Source: Cotesia glomerata
Taxonomy: Eukaryota > Arthropoda > Insecta > Hymenoptera > Braconidae
Reading direction: 5' to 3'
Assembly: GCF_020080835.1 (NCBI RefSeq)
Contig: NC_058158.1
Coordinates: 4,216,001 to 4,280,000, forward strand
DNA: 64,000 bases
The notes under the pieces were generated by a model. It saw only the letters and a list, made by a program, of their open reading frames with translations. It searched no databases and had not been told where the DNA came from. The first letter of the stretch is position 1, and each line of letters starts with the position of its first letter. Position numbers and translations under genes: made by a program. Below are positions 46,520-59,056 of the stretch, piece after piece.

Positions 46520-49139
46520 TGTGTACAATAATATTACATTTTATAAATCTAAAAAAAAAGTTTTAATGATGAATGCTTAATTCCTTACTATTGTTATCAA
46601 GCTTGGGCCAATAAAAAAAAAATATCTTCCCGCGATAACTTATTTAAACCAATCACAGAGATATATTTTCACCCCATAATTTCATCAAAATTTCTTTCCT
46701 GCCCACAGACTCGCTATAAATTTATTTTCATTGTGTAAAGCGGATGAAAATGAGAATCGGACCAATCCGCGTTTATTCCCTCGTCCTCCATGCTACCTAG
46801 ACCAAAACGAATCTCAAAGAGAGAGGAGGAACCAAAGGGAGAAAGGAGGAGCCACGAGGGTGTGCGCGTGTCTTGGTTGAATCATCAGCATCACACATGA
46901 AGCATACCCTCACACTTTACACACACGTGCATAGAAGAGAGCCCCAGACACCCCTATACCTATACCTATACCTATAGTACGCATTACAGAAACAGCGAGT
47001 AAAAATGATGGGCGACATATCTATAGAAAGGTACATAACTGAACGATTAGATCTATGTGCTCGAATAAAAAGAAGAAAAATAAATAAAATAAAATGAAAA
47101 AAATTTAAAGAAGAAGAGGGGACTTTCGTGTGTCTGTACACGCTTAACCGTGCGCAACGCGTGCGGGGCCTTAGCTTATTCCTCCCTCTATCCTCTATGC
47201 CCATACTATTATATCTTCTGTGTGTACCTATATACACTGAAATGCTCTTGAGAAAAGTATTGTGTAAAAATAATACAAGCACACATGTGCGTGTGTAGGT
47301 TTTGTTGTTGAACGAGACGTAGAACAACAACAGAGAAGAAATGGAGTAGAGAGGAAGCTAAAGCAAAAGAGGCCCTGGCACTGCACATCAACCATCAAGC
47401 GATACAAGCCTCCGAGGCTACCGTGAGAACGGAGGCGAGGATCGTGTCCCACACGGGCCCTTCAGCCGGCACGGGGCCTTACATTATGCTTGTATATATT
47501 CATATATCCACACTAGGTGTATGTGTGTTTATATTATATGTTATATCTTATGTGTATGTATATTAGTGCAGAGGGACTCTGTCGGTAGCGGTGCCGCACA
47601 GGAAAGGGATCCCATGCTGGGCAAACCACGCGAGACGAACGCGAGGACAAGAGAGAGGGTCACAGGCGCGAGCCTCACACGCGACTCGCACACGTCACAT
47701 CTTAAAACGCGACACAATCTCTAACTCTGACTCTGTACTTAACTATCGAATACGCTATTTAACAACACTCATTTTTGTTACGTTTTTTATATCAATCTCA
47801 ACTCATGTTTCGCATCTGTGTTAATTGTTCGGCAAAAAAATTTGTCATTTTTTTAGGCGATGAAAAAAATGGTGAGAGAAAAATTGTTTGAAAATTTTTT
47901 TTAGAGTTGTAAAATTTATGGATGAAAACAAAAAAGGGAGACGAATGTTGCTGACACTGTTGGGAATTTTTTATTAAAATTCATAAATAATATTGCGAAA
48001 AAATTTTCATATTTATTTAAATATGAAATTTATCATTTTTTTTTTAATTTGAGAAAACTAATTTTGAAATTAAAAAATTTTTTCTTATTTTATTTTAAAA
48101 ATTTAGACAAACATTTTTAAATCTGAAAAGTTTTAATAAAATTTTTATAATTTCTGGTTTCATAAATTTTTAAAGAAGCTTAATAAAAATTAATAATTAA
48201 TTCCTAAAATTTGATAAAAATATTAATATGAAATATTTTTAAAAACTTAATAAATTACTTTTGACGAATATATTAAAAATTATTATTATGCATTTAATGA
48301 ATTACTAAAATAAAACATATTTTTTTTATTGTTATCGTATTTAAAATTTAAAACTGATTAATTGAAAAGGCATGAATGGACCGTTAATATCCGGTTTACA
48401 AGTTCCGTAACCATGAGACTAAAGAGTAAATACAACTGAGTAGAGAGGAAGTTTATGAATATAAATCAAAGTTGAATGAAATCTTAAAATAACGAATTAA
48501 ATAAGTAAGGACTTATCTCACGCGACAAAACAATCAGATTGTATTACACTGATGATGTATATACATTCAGTGACCGATAACGCGATTTATGAGAGCTCAG
48601 AGTCTCACTAAAAGATCCTATTTATAAATATAAATATGAGTATAATAGTATGTCAACATGCTCGGAGGAATTTCATTGACTAAAAAGCCGCAAAACGTCA
48701 TTACATAGTCGGACGCTAAGAATAACCTTATAGTATATGTTTATATGACGCGACTTATGAATAATTTACGGATTAAATGTATGTATATATGAACCACGAA
48801 TAATATGTAAACAGTCGCACGCTCCTTTTGTATCATAATTGAACGCGAAGTGTGATAAGACAAATGATATTTATTTAACTCGTGCAAGCTCTTTTACTCT
48901 GATGAGGTGATAAATGTATATGTATATCTGTACATATATTAAATACGCTTTTATATTTGTTGTTATTTTATAAGTCGATATACACAATCAAATATATGAC
49001 GTCACAATAAATAAAAACTCATTTATCGTAACATATATTGCTTTTTTATTTACATTCTTAGTAAAAAAATATTTAGATTAATTTTAAAATTCTCATGGAC
49101 TCTCATTACAGAATTTATTATATTTTTCTTAATTTTACG
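46520..49139. other. Intergenic; GC-richer block 46740-47720
   Basis: A GC-richer block holds a (CCTATA)x4 tandem repeat at 46953-46976 and overlapping open frames on both strands that match nothing I recognise. 47825-49139 is AT-rich and featureless by eye. Confidence 0.45.
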
Positions 49140-49640
49140 GTAATTATTTTTTATTTTATTTTATTTATTTATTTATTTGGTGTAAATGCCAAGGCACAAA
49201 GCCGAATGGCAAAATGATATACATAAAATTATAATTCGCATAAGTACAGCTAATATATACATAATGGAAATATGAAATTTGCATGATAGTATAAAATATA
49301 GAATTTATATAATGTTCAAATGGACATAATGTTTTTAAACATATTAAACTTATTAACCAGCTCACTATTTTGTCATTTTTCGAGATTTATGAGAAAATCA
49401 AATACTTTTGTTTTGAAGGATTCTAGACCAAGAGAATTTGTAATTTCAGGAGGTAGATCTTGCCAGAACCGTATAGCTGATATAACAAACGAATGCTCGT
49501 AGATTGTGGTAACAAAGTTGGGTATTTTAAAAGTGACATTATTTTTTATATTAGAAGAAAATTTTGTGCATAAAAAATGTTTATTAAAGTGATAATGAAA
49601 ACAATTTAAGGAAAATGATAATTTTAATTGGTCAAGATAT
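49140..49640 (-). mobile_element. 3' end of a non-LTR (LINE) retrotransposon
   Basis: On the minus strand, 49633-49373 is an 87-codon frame ending in TGA. It contains YEHSFVISAIRFWQDLPPEI followed by LGLESFKTKVFDFL. The pattern SF-x-R-hydrophobic-W-x-x-LPPEI then SLxxFKxKL is the C-terminal tail of LINE ORF2 reverse transcriptases (CR1/Jockey-like lineages). A short 3' UTR follows and ends in an (AAAT)n-type tail at about 49141-49180. Upstream the frame meets a stop, so the element is a 5'-truncated, decayed copy. Confidence 0.75.
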
Positions 49641-50565
49641 TAAACATTTATTTAACCTAAAGATAATAATGTCATGTGGCTTTGATTTTATCCAACTTTA
49701 TCAATAAACTGGCTTTTAGTTAAGTAAGTTTAACAACTACTTCAGGAGTAATTAAATCTGTAAACAATTTGACACGCATTTTGTAACATATGTACTATGC
49801 AAATATACAAATGACCATTTTCTAGATAGTCGAATTTTATGTGCAGCAATTAAAATATCAAATGGGCTTAGAAAACTGCAATAAAGATAACAATAATATT
49901 AATAATAATCACGGAGAGGAATAGCATCTAATAAAAATCCTGATAACGATATCATTAATGGACAAGATGAGACACTCTTATGTACGTTTATCTCGAGGGT
50001 TATTAAAAATTATAAACCTTAGAAAAAATAGTAAAGTGGTTTCATATTTTTTTCATAAAAAATTTTCTCTAAAAATTTCAGTTTTTTTTATAAAAATTAA
50101 AAATATTTGTTTTTCTAATAATACTATGATTAATTTTCATTTAACTAAACACGAGTAATTAATTAAAAGTAAATTTAAAAACTTCCGTTGAAACAAAAAT
50201 GTGTTCATGTATATATAAAAATTCAAATTAAACAAACAACTGTATATAAATGAATGAGTGATTAATATGAATATTGGTGATTAATTGACATAATACCGAA
50301 TAATAAATTGACTTAGCGGGAGAGGATATTTCAATTTTTCAGTGTATACACGTAAGTTATTATTAGAGGTATTATTATCCTTTTTTTTTAAATAAATTAG
50401 TGATGAATAATATATGTTAATGTATATAAAATATATATGTGAAGTATACACAGAAAGTTTGGTATAGGTATAGATATAGATATATTGAAGGTTTGCTGTG
50501 GATAAAAGTAAAGCGAGGGTAGGGTTCCGTTGGAATGGCTGTCGGAGTGTGTGTAGAGCGTCGAG
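49641..50565. other. Upstream region of the second E(spl)-type gene
   Basis: AT-rich, with the 3' proximal part (50470-50600) GC-richer. No TGTGGGAA or CGTGGGAA word and no paired Su(H) site is visible here, in contrast to the first E(spl)-type gene. Confidence 0.4.
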
Positions 50566-50570
50566 TCAGT
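50566..50570 (+). promoter_or_regulatory. Possible initiator (TCAGT) of the second E(spl)-type gene
   Basis: TCAGT, the arthropod initiator core, lies in GC-richer sequence about 230 bases before the ATG. There is no TATA box at the right distance. This is a weak call based on position alone. Confidence 0.3.
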
Positions 50571-50794
50571 TGGTGTAGAGACTCCATGGAGAGCACTCGC
50601 TGTTGTCTAATGTCACTCAATATCTCTTCAATGTCAATTACTGTCTTCTACTTTGGTCAATTGTACCATTCGCGCTTGACATTGACACACTGATAGCTAC
50701 TCGGATAAGTGAATATAAGCAACTAACTTTAACAGCGAATACGGCGCGAGACTTGTTAATACAATTTTTATCCTACGAAATAATTAAAATTGCA

Positions 50795-51200
50795 ATGATG
50801 GCGTACGATTATCCTTATCCAGTATCCAGGACTCATCAGTACAAAAAGGTAACTGTCTAATTATTCAATACTTTTTTTAATTCATGTTTTATTTTTTTTT
50901 TTTATTTTTTTATTTTTTTTTTTTTTTTTATTTTTTTATTTTTTTTTTTTTTTTTAAGCATATGCGATAAATTTTATTGACGCATGTGTAGTGATATAAT
51001 TTTTTTTTTTTTATTATTTATTACATTTTGTTTATTATTATTTATTAAATTTTGATTTGTGATGATTTTGTTTTAAATTTTTGCTTTTATTTCAAATTAT
51101 TTTCGGTAGATTACGAAGCCAATGTTGGAGCGAAAAAGGCGCGCACGGATTAATCGATGTTTGGAAGAATTGAAAGATCTTATGGTTGATGCTTTAGAGG

Positions 51201-51233
<33 letters not shown>

Positions 51234-53129
51234 CATTGAAGGAAAATGAAATTTTTCAAGTGCATGAAATAATTTTTTTCTTGCTCAGATTAACTTTTAA
51301 AAATTTTATGCAAAGTTTAATCATTACATTCATGGAATTAAAAAATGCATGGACTGTTTATTTTAATTATTATAAAAAATTTATAATTTTAGATTTAATT
51401 TGACAATTGTAAAAAGTTTTTCTAATACTAAAAATTTAAACAAAAAAAGCAGATACATAAGATAATTTTTATTATTAAATAAATTGCTTGAAAATTTTTG
51501 AGCGCAAATTTAAAAAAATTTTTTTTTTAATTTATAAACTTTTTTATAATATAATTTTATAAAAATTTTCAAACTCCAGATTTTAGAAAAAAAAAAGTTA
51601 AATTATAATTATTAAATTAAAACCATGTACGAAGTATGTGTAAATGATCAAAGTCACTTATATTATCTTACAAAACTTTAAAGTTTAAAAACTCCTGTAG
51701 CTTTTTAAACACGCACTGATAGAAGGATTTATTTGTATTAAAAAAATATTTGTTAATAGTTAACAAATCATTTATTAGAGACCATTTTTTAGTATCAAAC
51801 AAATATTTCTTAGTATTTAAAATGATTTGATTGTATTTAATAAATCAGATATTCATTTATTAAATATTAATAAATCTTTTTAAATACTAAGCAATATTTG
51901 TTAAGGACTAAAAAGTGGTCTCTAATAAATGATTTGTTAAATATTAACAAATATTTTTAACTATAAACAAATCCTTCTATCAATGCGTAGCTTAAAATTT
52001 TTTTTATATATTTAAAATTATATTCTTTGTAAAACACATAATTGTGATACAAACAAAACCAATATCTATCTATTTATCTATCTTATAATTATTAAAACAA
52101 TATTAAATAATTAATACATTCACAATATCACCTATTCCATTATATTTTATTTTGTTTTTATTTTTACTTTTAATTTTGGCCTCATTCTCATTACTTATAT
52201 TTATATTTATATTAAATTAAAATATCACTTAAAATAATTGATTGTTATAATTAATGTACACTGCCGATCGGCGTTCTTATGCAATAAATAAATAAATAAA
52301 AAACATTTTTCAGACTGAAGGAGAAAATATAAGTAAATTGGAAAAAGCAGACATTCTTGAACTTACTGTACGGTACCTCCAGCGGCTCCAAGCTTCCAGA
52401 GCGTCAGGAACATCAACACCCTCCGAAGAAACATTAGCAGAGAGTCGCTGGCAATCAGGTTTTGGACAATGTGCCGCCGAGGCATGCAAATATCTCGCTT
52501 CACTTCCAGGAGAGTCTGGTGAAAAACTGGCTCGTCATTTGGCCTCAGGACTCCATTCAAAACGGAAAATTGGTACTCCCGTAAGTTATCATTAAATGTA
52601 TACTTATTATTATTTATCTAAATTGATGTTGACTTTTTAATAATACCTACATGATTTTTATTTTTAGATCTTGCAAGCGCCAGACTCGACTCTTCCGATT
52701 GTCAACCAAGATGTTATTAATTGTAAAGTTGATCCGCAGTTTTCGTGGGAATCTTCGTCAACATCATCGGTGAATTCGATTGCTCCTAGACACACTTCTT
52801 CACCAGTTAACTCTTTGCCAAATTCATTGCCCGAAAACTGGGATGAATCTAATAATAATAATACTAATACTAATATTAATAACAATAATAGCAATAATAA
52901 TAATAATTTTACAAAAAAAGATAAATTACCAATAAGTTCTCAGCCATCAGTTGAAAAAGAACACTCACAAAAATCAGAATTAGTAATTGACAATACAAAT
53001 CGTGATATTTTAATAAATAAGACTGTGATTGTAAAAGAAATTAATACCGATGATGAGGAAGATGATGAAGAGATTGAAATAGATGTCGAGAAAATCGATG
53101 ACACGGATCACATGTGGAGGCCTTGGTAA
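50795..53129 (+). CDS. E(spl)-like: Enhancer of split-type bHLH-Orange repressor with introns
   Basis: Second Hes/E(spl) family repressor, 290 residues. There are four coding exons: 50795-50848, 51110-51199, 52314-52580 and 52668-53129, all junctions GT-AG and in phase 0. bHLH is at about 19-77 (KPMLERKRRARINRC, EKADILELTVRYL) and an Orange domain at about 92-134. An Asn/Thr-rich stretch and an acidic segment (TDDEEDDEEIEIDVEK) precede the terminal Groucho-binding WRPW (287-290). Introns fall just before the basic region and in the HLH loop, as in many animal Hes genes. Translation may start at the first ATG (50795) or at the adjacent one (50798), which has the better context. The frame is open upstream but has no earlier ATG. 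Compared with the 16852 gene the N-terminus is shorter and the C-terminal region longer. Intron 2 contains a MITE. Confidence 0.95.
51711..51988. mobile_element. MITE in intron 2 of the second E(spl)-type gene (278 bp)
   Basis: ACGCACTGATAGAAGGATTT at the left and the near-exact reverse complement ending CTATCAATGCGT at 51988. The arms continue inward with AACAAATCATTTATTAGAGA and TCTCTAATAAATGATTTGTT, so nearly the whole element can fold. It is non-coding and removed by splicing. Confidence 0.85.
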
Positions 53130-53705
53130 TTTTAATCAATAACAAATACTTGAATTAATTATTAATTAGTTACAACTTCGTTACATTTGACACATTTTAC
53201 ATTATATTTCAATATTATTATATTTTATTAATAATTTTATTGACCACAGTTGAATGAATATTTTTTATATTATTAGTAATAATATTATTACATTTACTAG
53301 CTAGTTATATTTCATCGTAAGATATAAAGTACATTATAAAAATTATTACTTATTATTTTGTAAAACTCCGAAATTGATTATTGATTAAGCAGAAAATGTT
53401 TATTATGATGCAAATTAATTATTATTTTTAATATGCTAAAAAATTATTAAGCGTTATAATAATAATTATTAGCAAGTGTTTTGGTACATGGCTTTAACTT
53501 AGATAAATAATAATCGTACAACTTTTATTACCAATACGATATTCTATGTTCGTTTAAATTGTATTATGTTAAGTAAGTTCTGGTAATTTATAGTTTTTTT
53601 TTCTTTTTTTTTTTTATCAATAATTAGAGTATAATTTATTCAACTTCGTAATAAATTTTTTCTATGATATTTTTTAATAAATTGTGTTTTATAAATTCAC
53701 ATTAT

Positions 53706-53711
53706 TGTGAT
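53706..53711 (+). promoter_or_regulatory. K box 1 (TGTGAT)
   Basis: TGTGATA in the distal 3' UTR, about 40 bases before the poly(A) signals and 20 bases before a second K box. Confidence 0.5.
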
Positions 53712-53725
53712 AAATACTAATCAGC

Positions 53726-53731
53726 TGTGAT
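53726..53731 (+). promoter_or_regulatory. K box 2 (TGTGAT)
   Basis: CTGTGAT, a seven-base match to the miR-2/miR-13 seed, close to the poly(A) signals. Confidence 0.5.
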
Positions 53732-53780
53732 CAATGGAAAATAATGAATAAAACGATTATTTATGAATAAATTTGAAGTG

Positions 53781-54947
53781 TAGAATTTTATACAAATTAT
53801 ATATAAACGAATTGAAATTTTATGACTCTGAATTTGACAGACAGAAAGTTTTTTTTTATAGTTTTATAGTAATGAAATTATTATGAAAAAAATATAATTA
53901 AAAAATTTCACATGTAAAAATTTTTAGAAATTATTAGCAGAAATTTTTTAAAGCATTTTTATTATTTTAATTTATTTTTTGCAAGAATTTAAAAAATTGA
54001 CAGTTCTCAACTAACTTCACTATCATTTTAAAATGATGTGTTGGTTTGAAATAAAAAAGTAAATTATACTTTGAGTGTGAAAGTAAATATTATGGATGAC
54101 GATGATCCAAGCGACACAAAAAAATGATGACTTTTTGGTAGATTTTACTCAACAAGAAGTCAAAATTTGCCCTTGTACTTTTTTTTAATTTTTAGATGTA
54201 AAATTTTTTTGTTAAAAATTTTTCATAAAACGCTTAGGGAATTGCAAAGTTCTAAAATTTCAATCAATCCAAAATTTATAATACACATTTATTAACTTAA
54301 TAATATAAAAAATTAATTTTTTTTAACAAACAAATTTGTTCCGAAAAATTATTTTCAAAAAATTGCATTTTTAATTTTGTAAAATTTCTACATGTCAATT
54401 TTTTTTTCTCAATTTATTTTTCATTAAAATTTTTTAAATCAACAGACTCGATAGAGTCTGGCGCCAAGTTCCGTTCTCAAGCCAGACTACCGAGTGTGTA
54501 TATACCGTAAGCAGAACGGTTTTTTGAGATTACAAATTTTTTTTCAAATTTATTTTGATTTTTTTTTTATATGATATTTTATAATAGTAGTTCATGCTTT
54601 TTATTACACGTATTACTCGATTATTATCAATTATCTTTATAATTTCTATTTAAAATTATTGAAAATAATTAGCACAAACTATAGCGACCCAGATTTTTAG
54701 ATTTTAACTTTTTTTTTTATGTAAAAAGCGGATGGCCAGAGACTAAATAATATAAGAATGCATGCTAATCTTATAATAGATTAAAAAAATACAGTGAAAA
54801 AAGACATTTAACAGTTTACAATTACATACGCCAGGCAGTGCAAGAATAACTTTTACATGAATTATAACTTAAAGGGGATAGTTTGCCACCGGAAATGTAT
54901 TAAATTAAAATTGTCAATTTTTATTATAATTACAAAAAATACTGAAA
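53781..54947. other. AT-rich intergenic, nothing recognised
   Basis: No gene, RNA or bounded repeat could be supported. Confidence 0.5.
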
Positions 54948-55471
54948 TCCGAGCAAAAACAGTTTCACTGTAAAACAATCGCGCCAAGTCCACGTTCATA
55001 AGACTATTAAGAAAAAAAAATTTTATTTCTTTACAAAAAGATATAAAATAGAAAATTAAAAAATCCAAGTAACCGATATGGTTGTATATGATTTTCGGAA
55101 ATTAAAAAAAATTTTTTTGTAAATTTAAAAATTAAAAGAAACCAATTTTGGAACGTACTTGCTGTGCATGATTGTGTACTTTAATTCTTTTTAAAAGTCC
55201 TAGTACATAGAATTAAGGACTTTCATAAAAAGTGAAATATTTTGTAACCACGCACACTAAATACGTTCCAAAATTGTTTCTTTTAATTTTTAAATTTACA
55301 AAAAAATTTTTTTTAATTTCCGAAAATCATATACAACCATATCGGTTACTTGGATTTTTTAATTTTTTATTTTATATCTTTTTGTGAAGAAATAAAATTT
55401 TTTTTTCTTACTAGTCTTATGAACGTGGACTTGGCGCGATTTTTTTTACAGTGAAACTGTTTTTGCTCGGA
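54948..55471. mobile_element. Foldback element with arms of about 215 bases
   Basis: The left arm starts TCCGAGCAAAAACAGTTTCA (54948) and the right arm ends with its reverse complement at 55471. The match continues inward through CGCGCCAAGTCCACGTTCAT and GGTTGTATATGATTTTCGG to the GGAACGTACT / AAATACGTTCC zone, leaving a loop of about 90 bases. A frame on the left arm is a by-product. Confidence 0.85.
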
Positions 55472-55896
55472 TTATTAAATATCTGTTAAATTAAATTAAC
55501 TTTCATCAAGAATTTTCATACAACATTACCTTTCTTTTATTTCTTGAATTTCAATGAAAATATTACATCCTTTCAAGTAACAATGACATGTGTAATCAAC
55601 CTTACCGATTGTCCAACAAATAAATTTAACTACTGAGGGCGCTGTACGTTTCTTCCCAACCATGTTCTTTATGATCAACCCCAGACAGCGCGTCAGTAGT
55701 TGTTGTTGTCTCATCAAAATCATCTATCATTCTTCATGCAAGGCATCACCATCATCACAATAATTACCCTAATTAAATTCAAGCAACGCAAAGAGAAGCG
55801 TGCGCTTTGCGCAGTAACTAGCTCCAATAATTTTTCAAGTACTGATGCAAAAAACATCAATTAAACATTTATTGGAGATCTGTTAATTAAACAACC
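55472..55896. other. Pym promoter and leader region
   Basis: GC-richer near 55620-55830, consistent with a TATA-less housekeeping promoter. A CTCF-like string, GAGGGCGCTG, lies at 55635-55644. A 65-codon frame on the minus strand (55526-55723) is not recognised and is not called a gene. Confidence 0.4.
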
Positions 55897-57139
55897 ATGG
55901 CTTCGTCGTATATCAAGGATGATCAAGGTAATTTATTTTTCGTTTGTCTTCTAAAGTTACTTCTGAAAATAATTTAAATAATATTTATAACCTGCACAGT
56001 GAAGTATAAACAATGGGAGTTAGTACTCCAAAGCGCTTAATTGAATTATTTTGACAATCATTATTGTGATACAGAAAATAATCATTATTTAAAAAATTGT
56101 TTATTTTTAATAAACAATTTGACTATTTATTAAATTAAAAATTTTTATGAGAAATAAATGCACATTTTTGAAAATAATTTTTTATAATTTACAATGTGTA
56201 ATTTTATCTTTTTAAATATAAAATTTTTCAGACATGAGTCATTTTTTATATCAATAATTTTATTTTTAAATAATATTTATATTGTTGCCTAATTTTTTAT
56301 CATTATTTTATCTTACTGTTTATAATTATTTTTAAATTAAAGATCAAATTGATTTTATAATTTTATTTAAAGGTGGAACTTTTATTCCTGCCAGTCAACG
56401 TCCCGATGGTTCTTGGAGAAAACCGAGACGCGTTAAAGACGGATATGTTCCTCAAGAAGAAGTACCTCTGTAAGTATTAAATTTAATATTTCACAGATTG
56501 GTTCATTTTTATTACAGTAAAATTTTTTAACTTCTATTTTTTCAATTAACATTTATTTTGTCTGATAAAAATTGATAGTGATAGTAATAATACTATAAAA
56601 AATTTATTTTTAGGTACGAAAGTTTAGGAAAACAATTTCAAAAGAATAAATTATCACATCCAGTGGGTATGTCTGCTGAGTATGTAGCAGAACATAAAGC
56701 CAAAGTTGAAGCTGAGCAAAAAAGAACGATACCGGGTATGGTCATTGTAGCTGAAACTAAAAAAAAGAAAAAGAAGTCCAAAAATAAGAGTACAAATGCG
56801 TTAGCCGAGGACCTTGCCAAAACAACGATTTCTGACGGTTCCAATAACGTCGCCAGTAAAAAAACAAACGACACATCAGTACAAAAACCAGTTAGCAATA
56901 GCAATAAGATAACAACTAACTCTCAGCCGTCAAACTCAACGCGTATTGACACCACATCGCTGCTTAGTGATAGTATGAAACGTCTGAAAAATCTTCGGAA
57001 AAAAATACGAGAAATTGAGCAACTTGAGAGCAAAATAAAGAGCGGAGATTTGAAAAGTCCTGAGAAAGAAATAGTTGACAAAATAGCCAAAAAGAAAGAT
57101 ATTTTAGATGAAATTAAATTGTTAGAATCTAATCAGTAA
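55897..57139 (+). CDS. Pym: Partner of Y14 and Mago (PYM, within the bgcn)
   Basis: Cytoplasmic factor that binds the Mago-Y14 heterodimer and removes exon junction complexes from translating mRNA. Three exons: 55897-55927, 56373-56469 and 56614-57139, GT-AG, giving 217 residues (family about 200-210). The N-terminal Mago-Y14 binding block is clear: GGTFIPASQRPDGSWRKPRR (11-30), then DGYVPQEEVPLYES. A Lys-rich stretch (KKKKKKSKNK) and a Ser/Thr/Asn-rich linker follow. The C-terminal charged helix (LKNLRKKIREIEQLESKI and KDILDEIKLLESNQ) is conserved in the family. The ATG has a good context (ACCATGG). AATAAA lies at 57283-57288, about 145 bases after the stop. Confidence 0.96.
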
Positions 57140-59056
57140 TTTTAAATAATTAATTAACTTGTCAATTAATATGAATATATATATATATTATATATTTATA
57201 ATATCATTTGTATATTATCTATTTTTTAATGACGATTTCGACCAATTGTATAAAATGTTTATGGAAAAATTAGACTTTCTTAAATAAAAAGTTATTAATA
57301 ATTGAGTGAGGAGAGATAATCATTGTATTGATAAAAATTTTTTAGATACTACAAAAAAATTTATTTACAATATAAATTATATGTATTGATTGTAATTTTT
57401 TAAAGGAAACATTTAATTTAATTTTAATTTTAAAGGAAAATCATTCATTTCTTTACTTGAGATATTTAAATATCTACATATGAGTTGTGTCAAATATTTA
57501 TTCTAGAATTTTCAATTGAAAGTATGCTTATATTTTTTTTTTATTTACACTATTCATTTTACATGAAAGAATTTTTTAATATGATCGTGAAAATGAATAA
57601 TTCATTACTTGATTAAGTATCAACTACGACTTGTCTATAATTATTTCCATCCAAATGCATTAAGTTGTATTAATTAATTTTATAAAATGCCATTGTTATT
57701 TTTTTAATCATGTTCTAAATATAATTTGATGGTAAATAATTGAAAACATGCTAGCGAATGATTAACGATTTGATTAAATTTAACGGATAATAATATTAGA
57801 AATAATAATAATAATTAATGTAGCAGATATTGTATAAAAAAATCCCCTGGCGAATAATTATATATATAAAAAAATATCTTATCACTGACAGGATTATAAT
57901 AACATATCCGCTCATAAGCTGATAGTGATTAAGTTAATTATTAAAGCAAGCCAAAGTAATCAATCAAAGTAATACCTAACACTAAAGTTGACCAATGTTT
58001 TTAACTTTTTTTTTATTCATTAGAACTAAATTAAAACTAAAGCTTTAAACTAAGTTTTAAAATTAAAGTAAATTTGAACTAAAAAATATTTTTTAAAAAT
58101 TGCACATATAATTTCTCAATTTTTTTACAGATGAAATTTTTTTTTCTATTTTTTTGTGATAATTTTTTCAATAAAAAAAATTCAAAAAATTATTATTAAA
58201 TGTTGAGTAACTTCATAACTAATATAAAGTTAGCCGACGTTTTTCAATTTTGATTGATTTTCATTTATTAAATTATAATTAAAAAATATTTTTTATAAAA
58301 TTGCACTTATAATTTTTCAATATGTTTACATATGAAATTTTTTTTTTATTATTTTGTAATAATTTTTTAAATAAAAAAAAACTCTAAAAATTTTTAAATG
58401 TCAGCTAACTTTATTTTCATAACTTCATATCAAAATGTCGTCCTGGATAAAAAAATATTTATATAATTTTAAATTAATCTTAATTAATAAAAAAATATCG
58501 GAGTTTTTCCTATTGACAAATATCGGTGATGTTATCACCGATATTATATGTAAATATGTAAATATCAATCAATATATTTTTAGGTTTACGTTTGGCAATT
58601 TTTTTTACTAACATCAAAATGTGATAATAATATTTAACTCTAATAGATGTAATAATTACGCACTATTTCTTAAAAATTGAGAGTAATTTTATTTTTTTTC
58701 AATCTTCATATCACAAAAAACTAACTTTTTATGTATTTGAATAACGATAATACACGTACATACAACTTGGTGGCGTTTTAATCGTCGTACGTGAAAATTT
58801 TGACAATCATAACAGCAAGTTGCTGTCATGAATATGATAACTCTTACATGTTCGATATAAAAATTATATTTACATTATTTTTCTTCTTTTTTAATAATAA
58901 ATATACAATATTTATATGGCCTGATAAAAATAATTGTTTAATCTAATTATATTGAAACTGTGATTATTAGTTTTAATAATTTTTGAAATAAATAATCATC
59001 ATAATAATAATAGTAAAAATAAAAAATGTCAAGTGATGGATAATAATTAAAAATTT
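57140..59056. other. Pym 3' UTR and AT-rich spacer
   Basis: The Pym poly(A) signal is at 57283-57288. The rest is very AT-rich; two stretches at about 58080-58200 and 58280-58410 resemble each other (AATTGCAC, ATGAAATTTTTTTTT, AATAAAAAAAA), suggesting a local duplication or an old repeat. No gene was recognised. Confidence 0.45.

Larger units (their letters stand above)
53130..53780 (+). promoter_or_regulatory. 3' UTR of the second E(spl)-type gene
   Basis: AT-rich 3' UTR of about 630 bases, ending near AATAAA signals at about 53745-53770. It contains two K boxes close to its end. No GY box or Brd box was seen. Confidence 0.55.

Noticed and set aside
47209..47724. Overlapping frames in the GC-richer block on both strands
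   Set aside because: Composition effect; translations are Cys/Arg/Thr-rich and match nothing known.
55526..55723. 65-codon minus-strand frame divergent from Pym
   Set aside because: No recognisable protein and no conserved features; an internal GTAAGG could be a donor but no partner exon was found.
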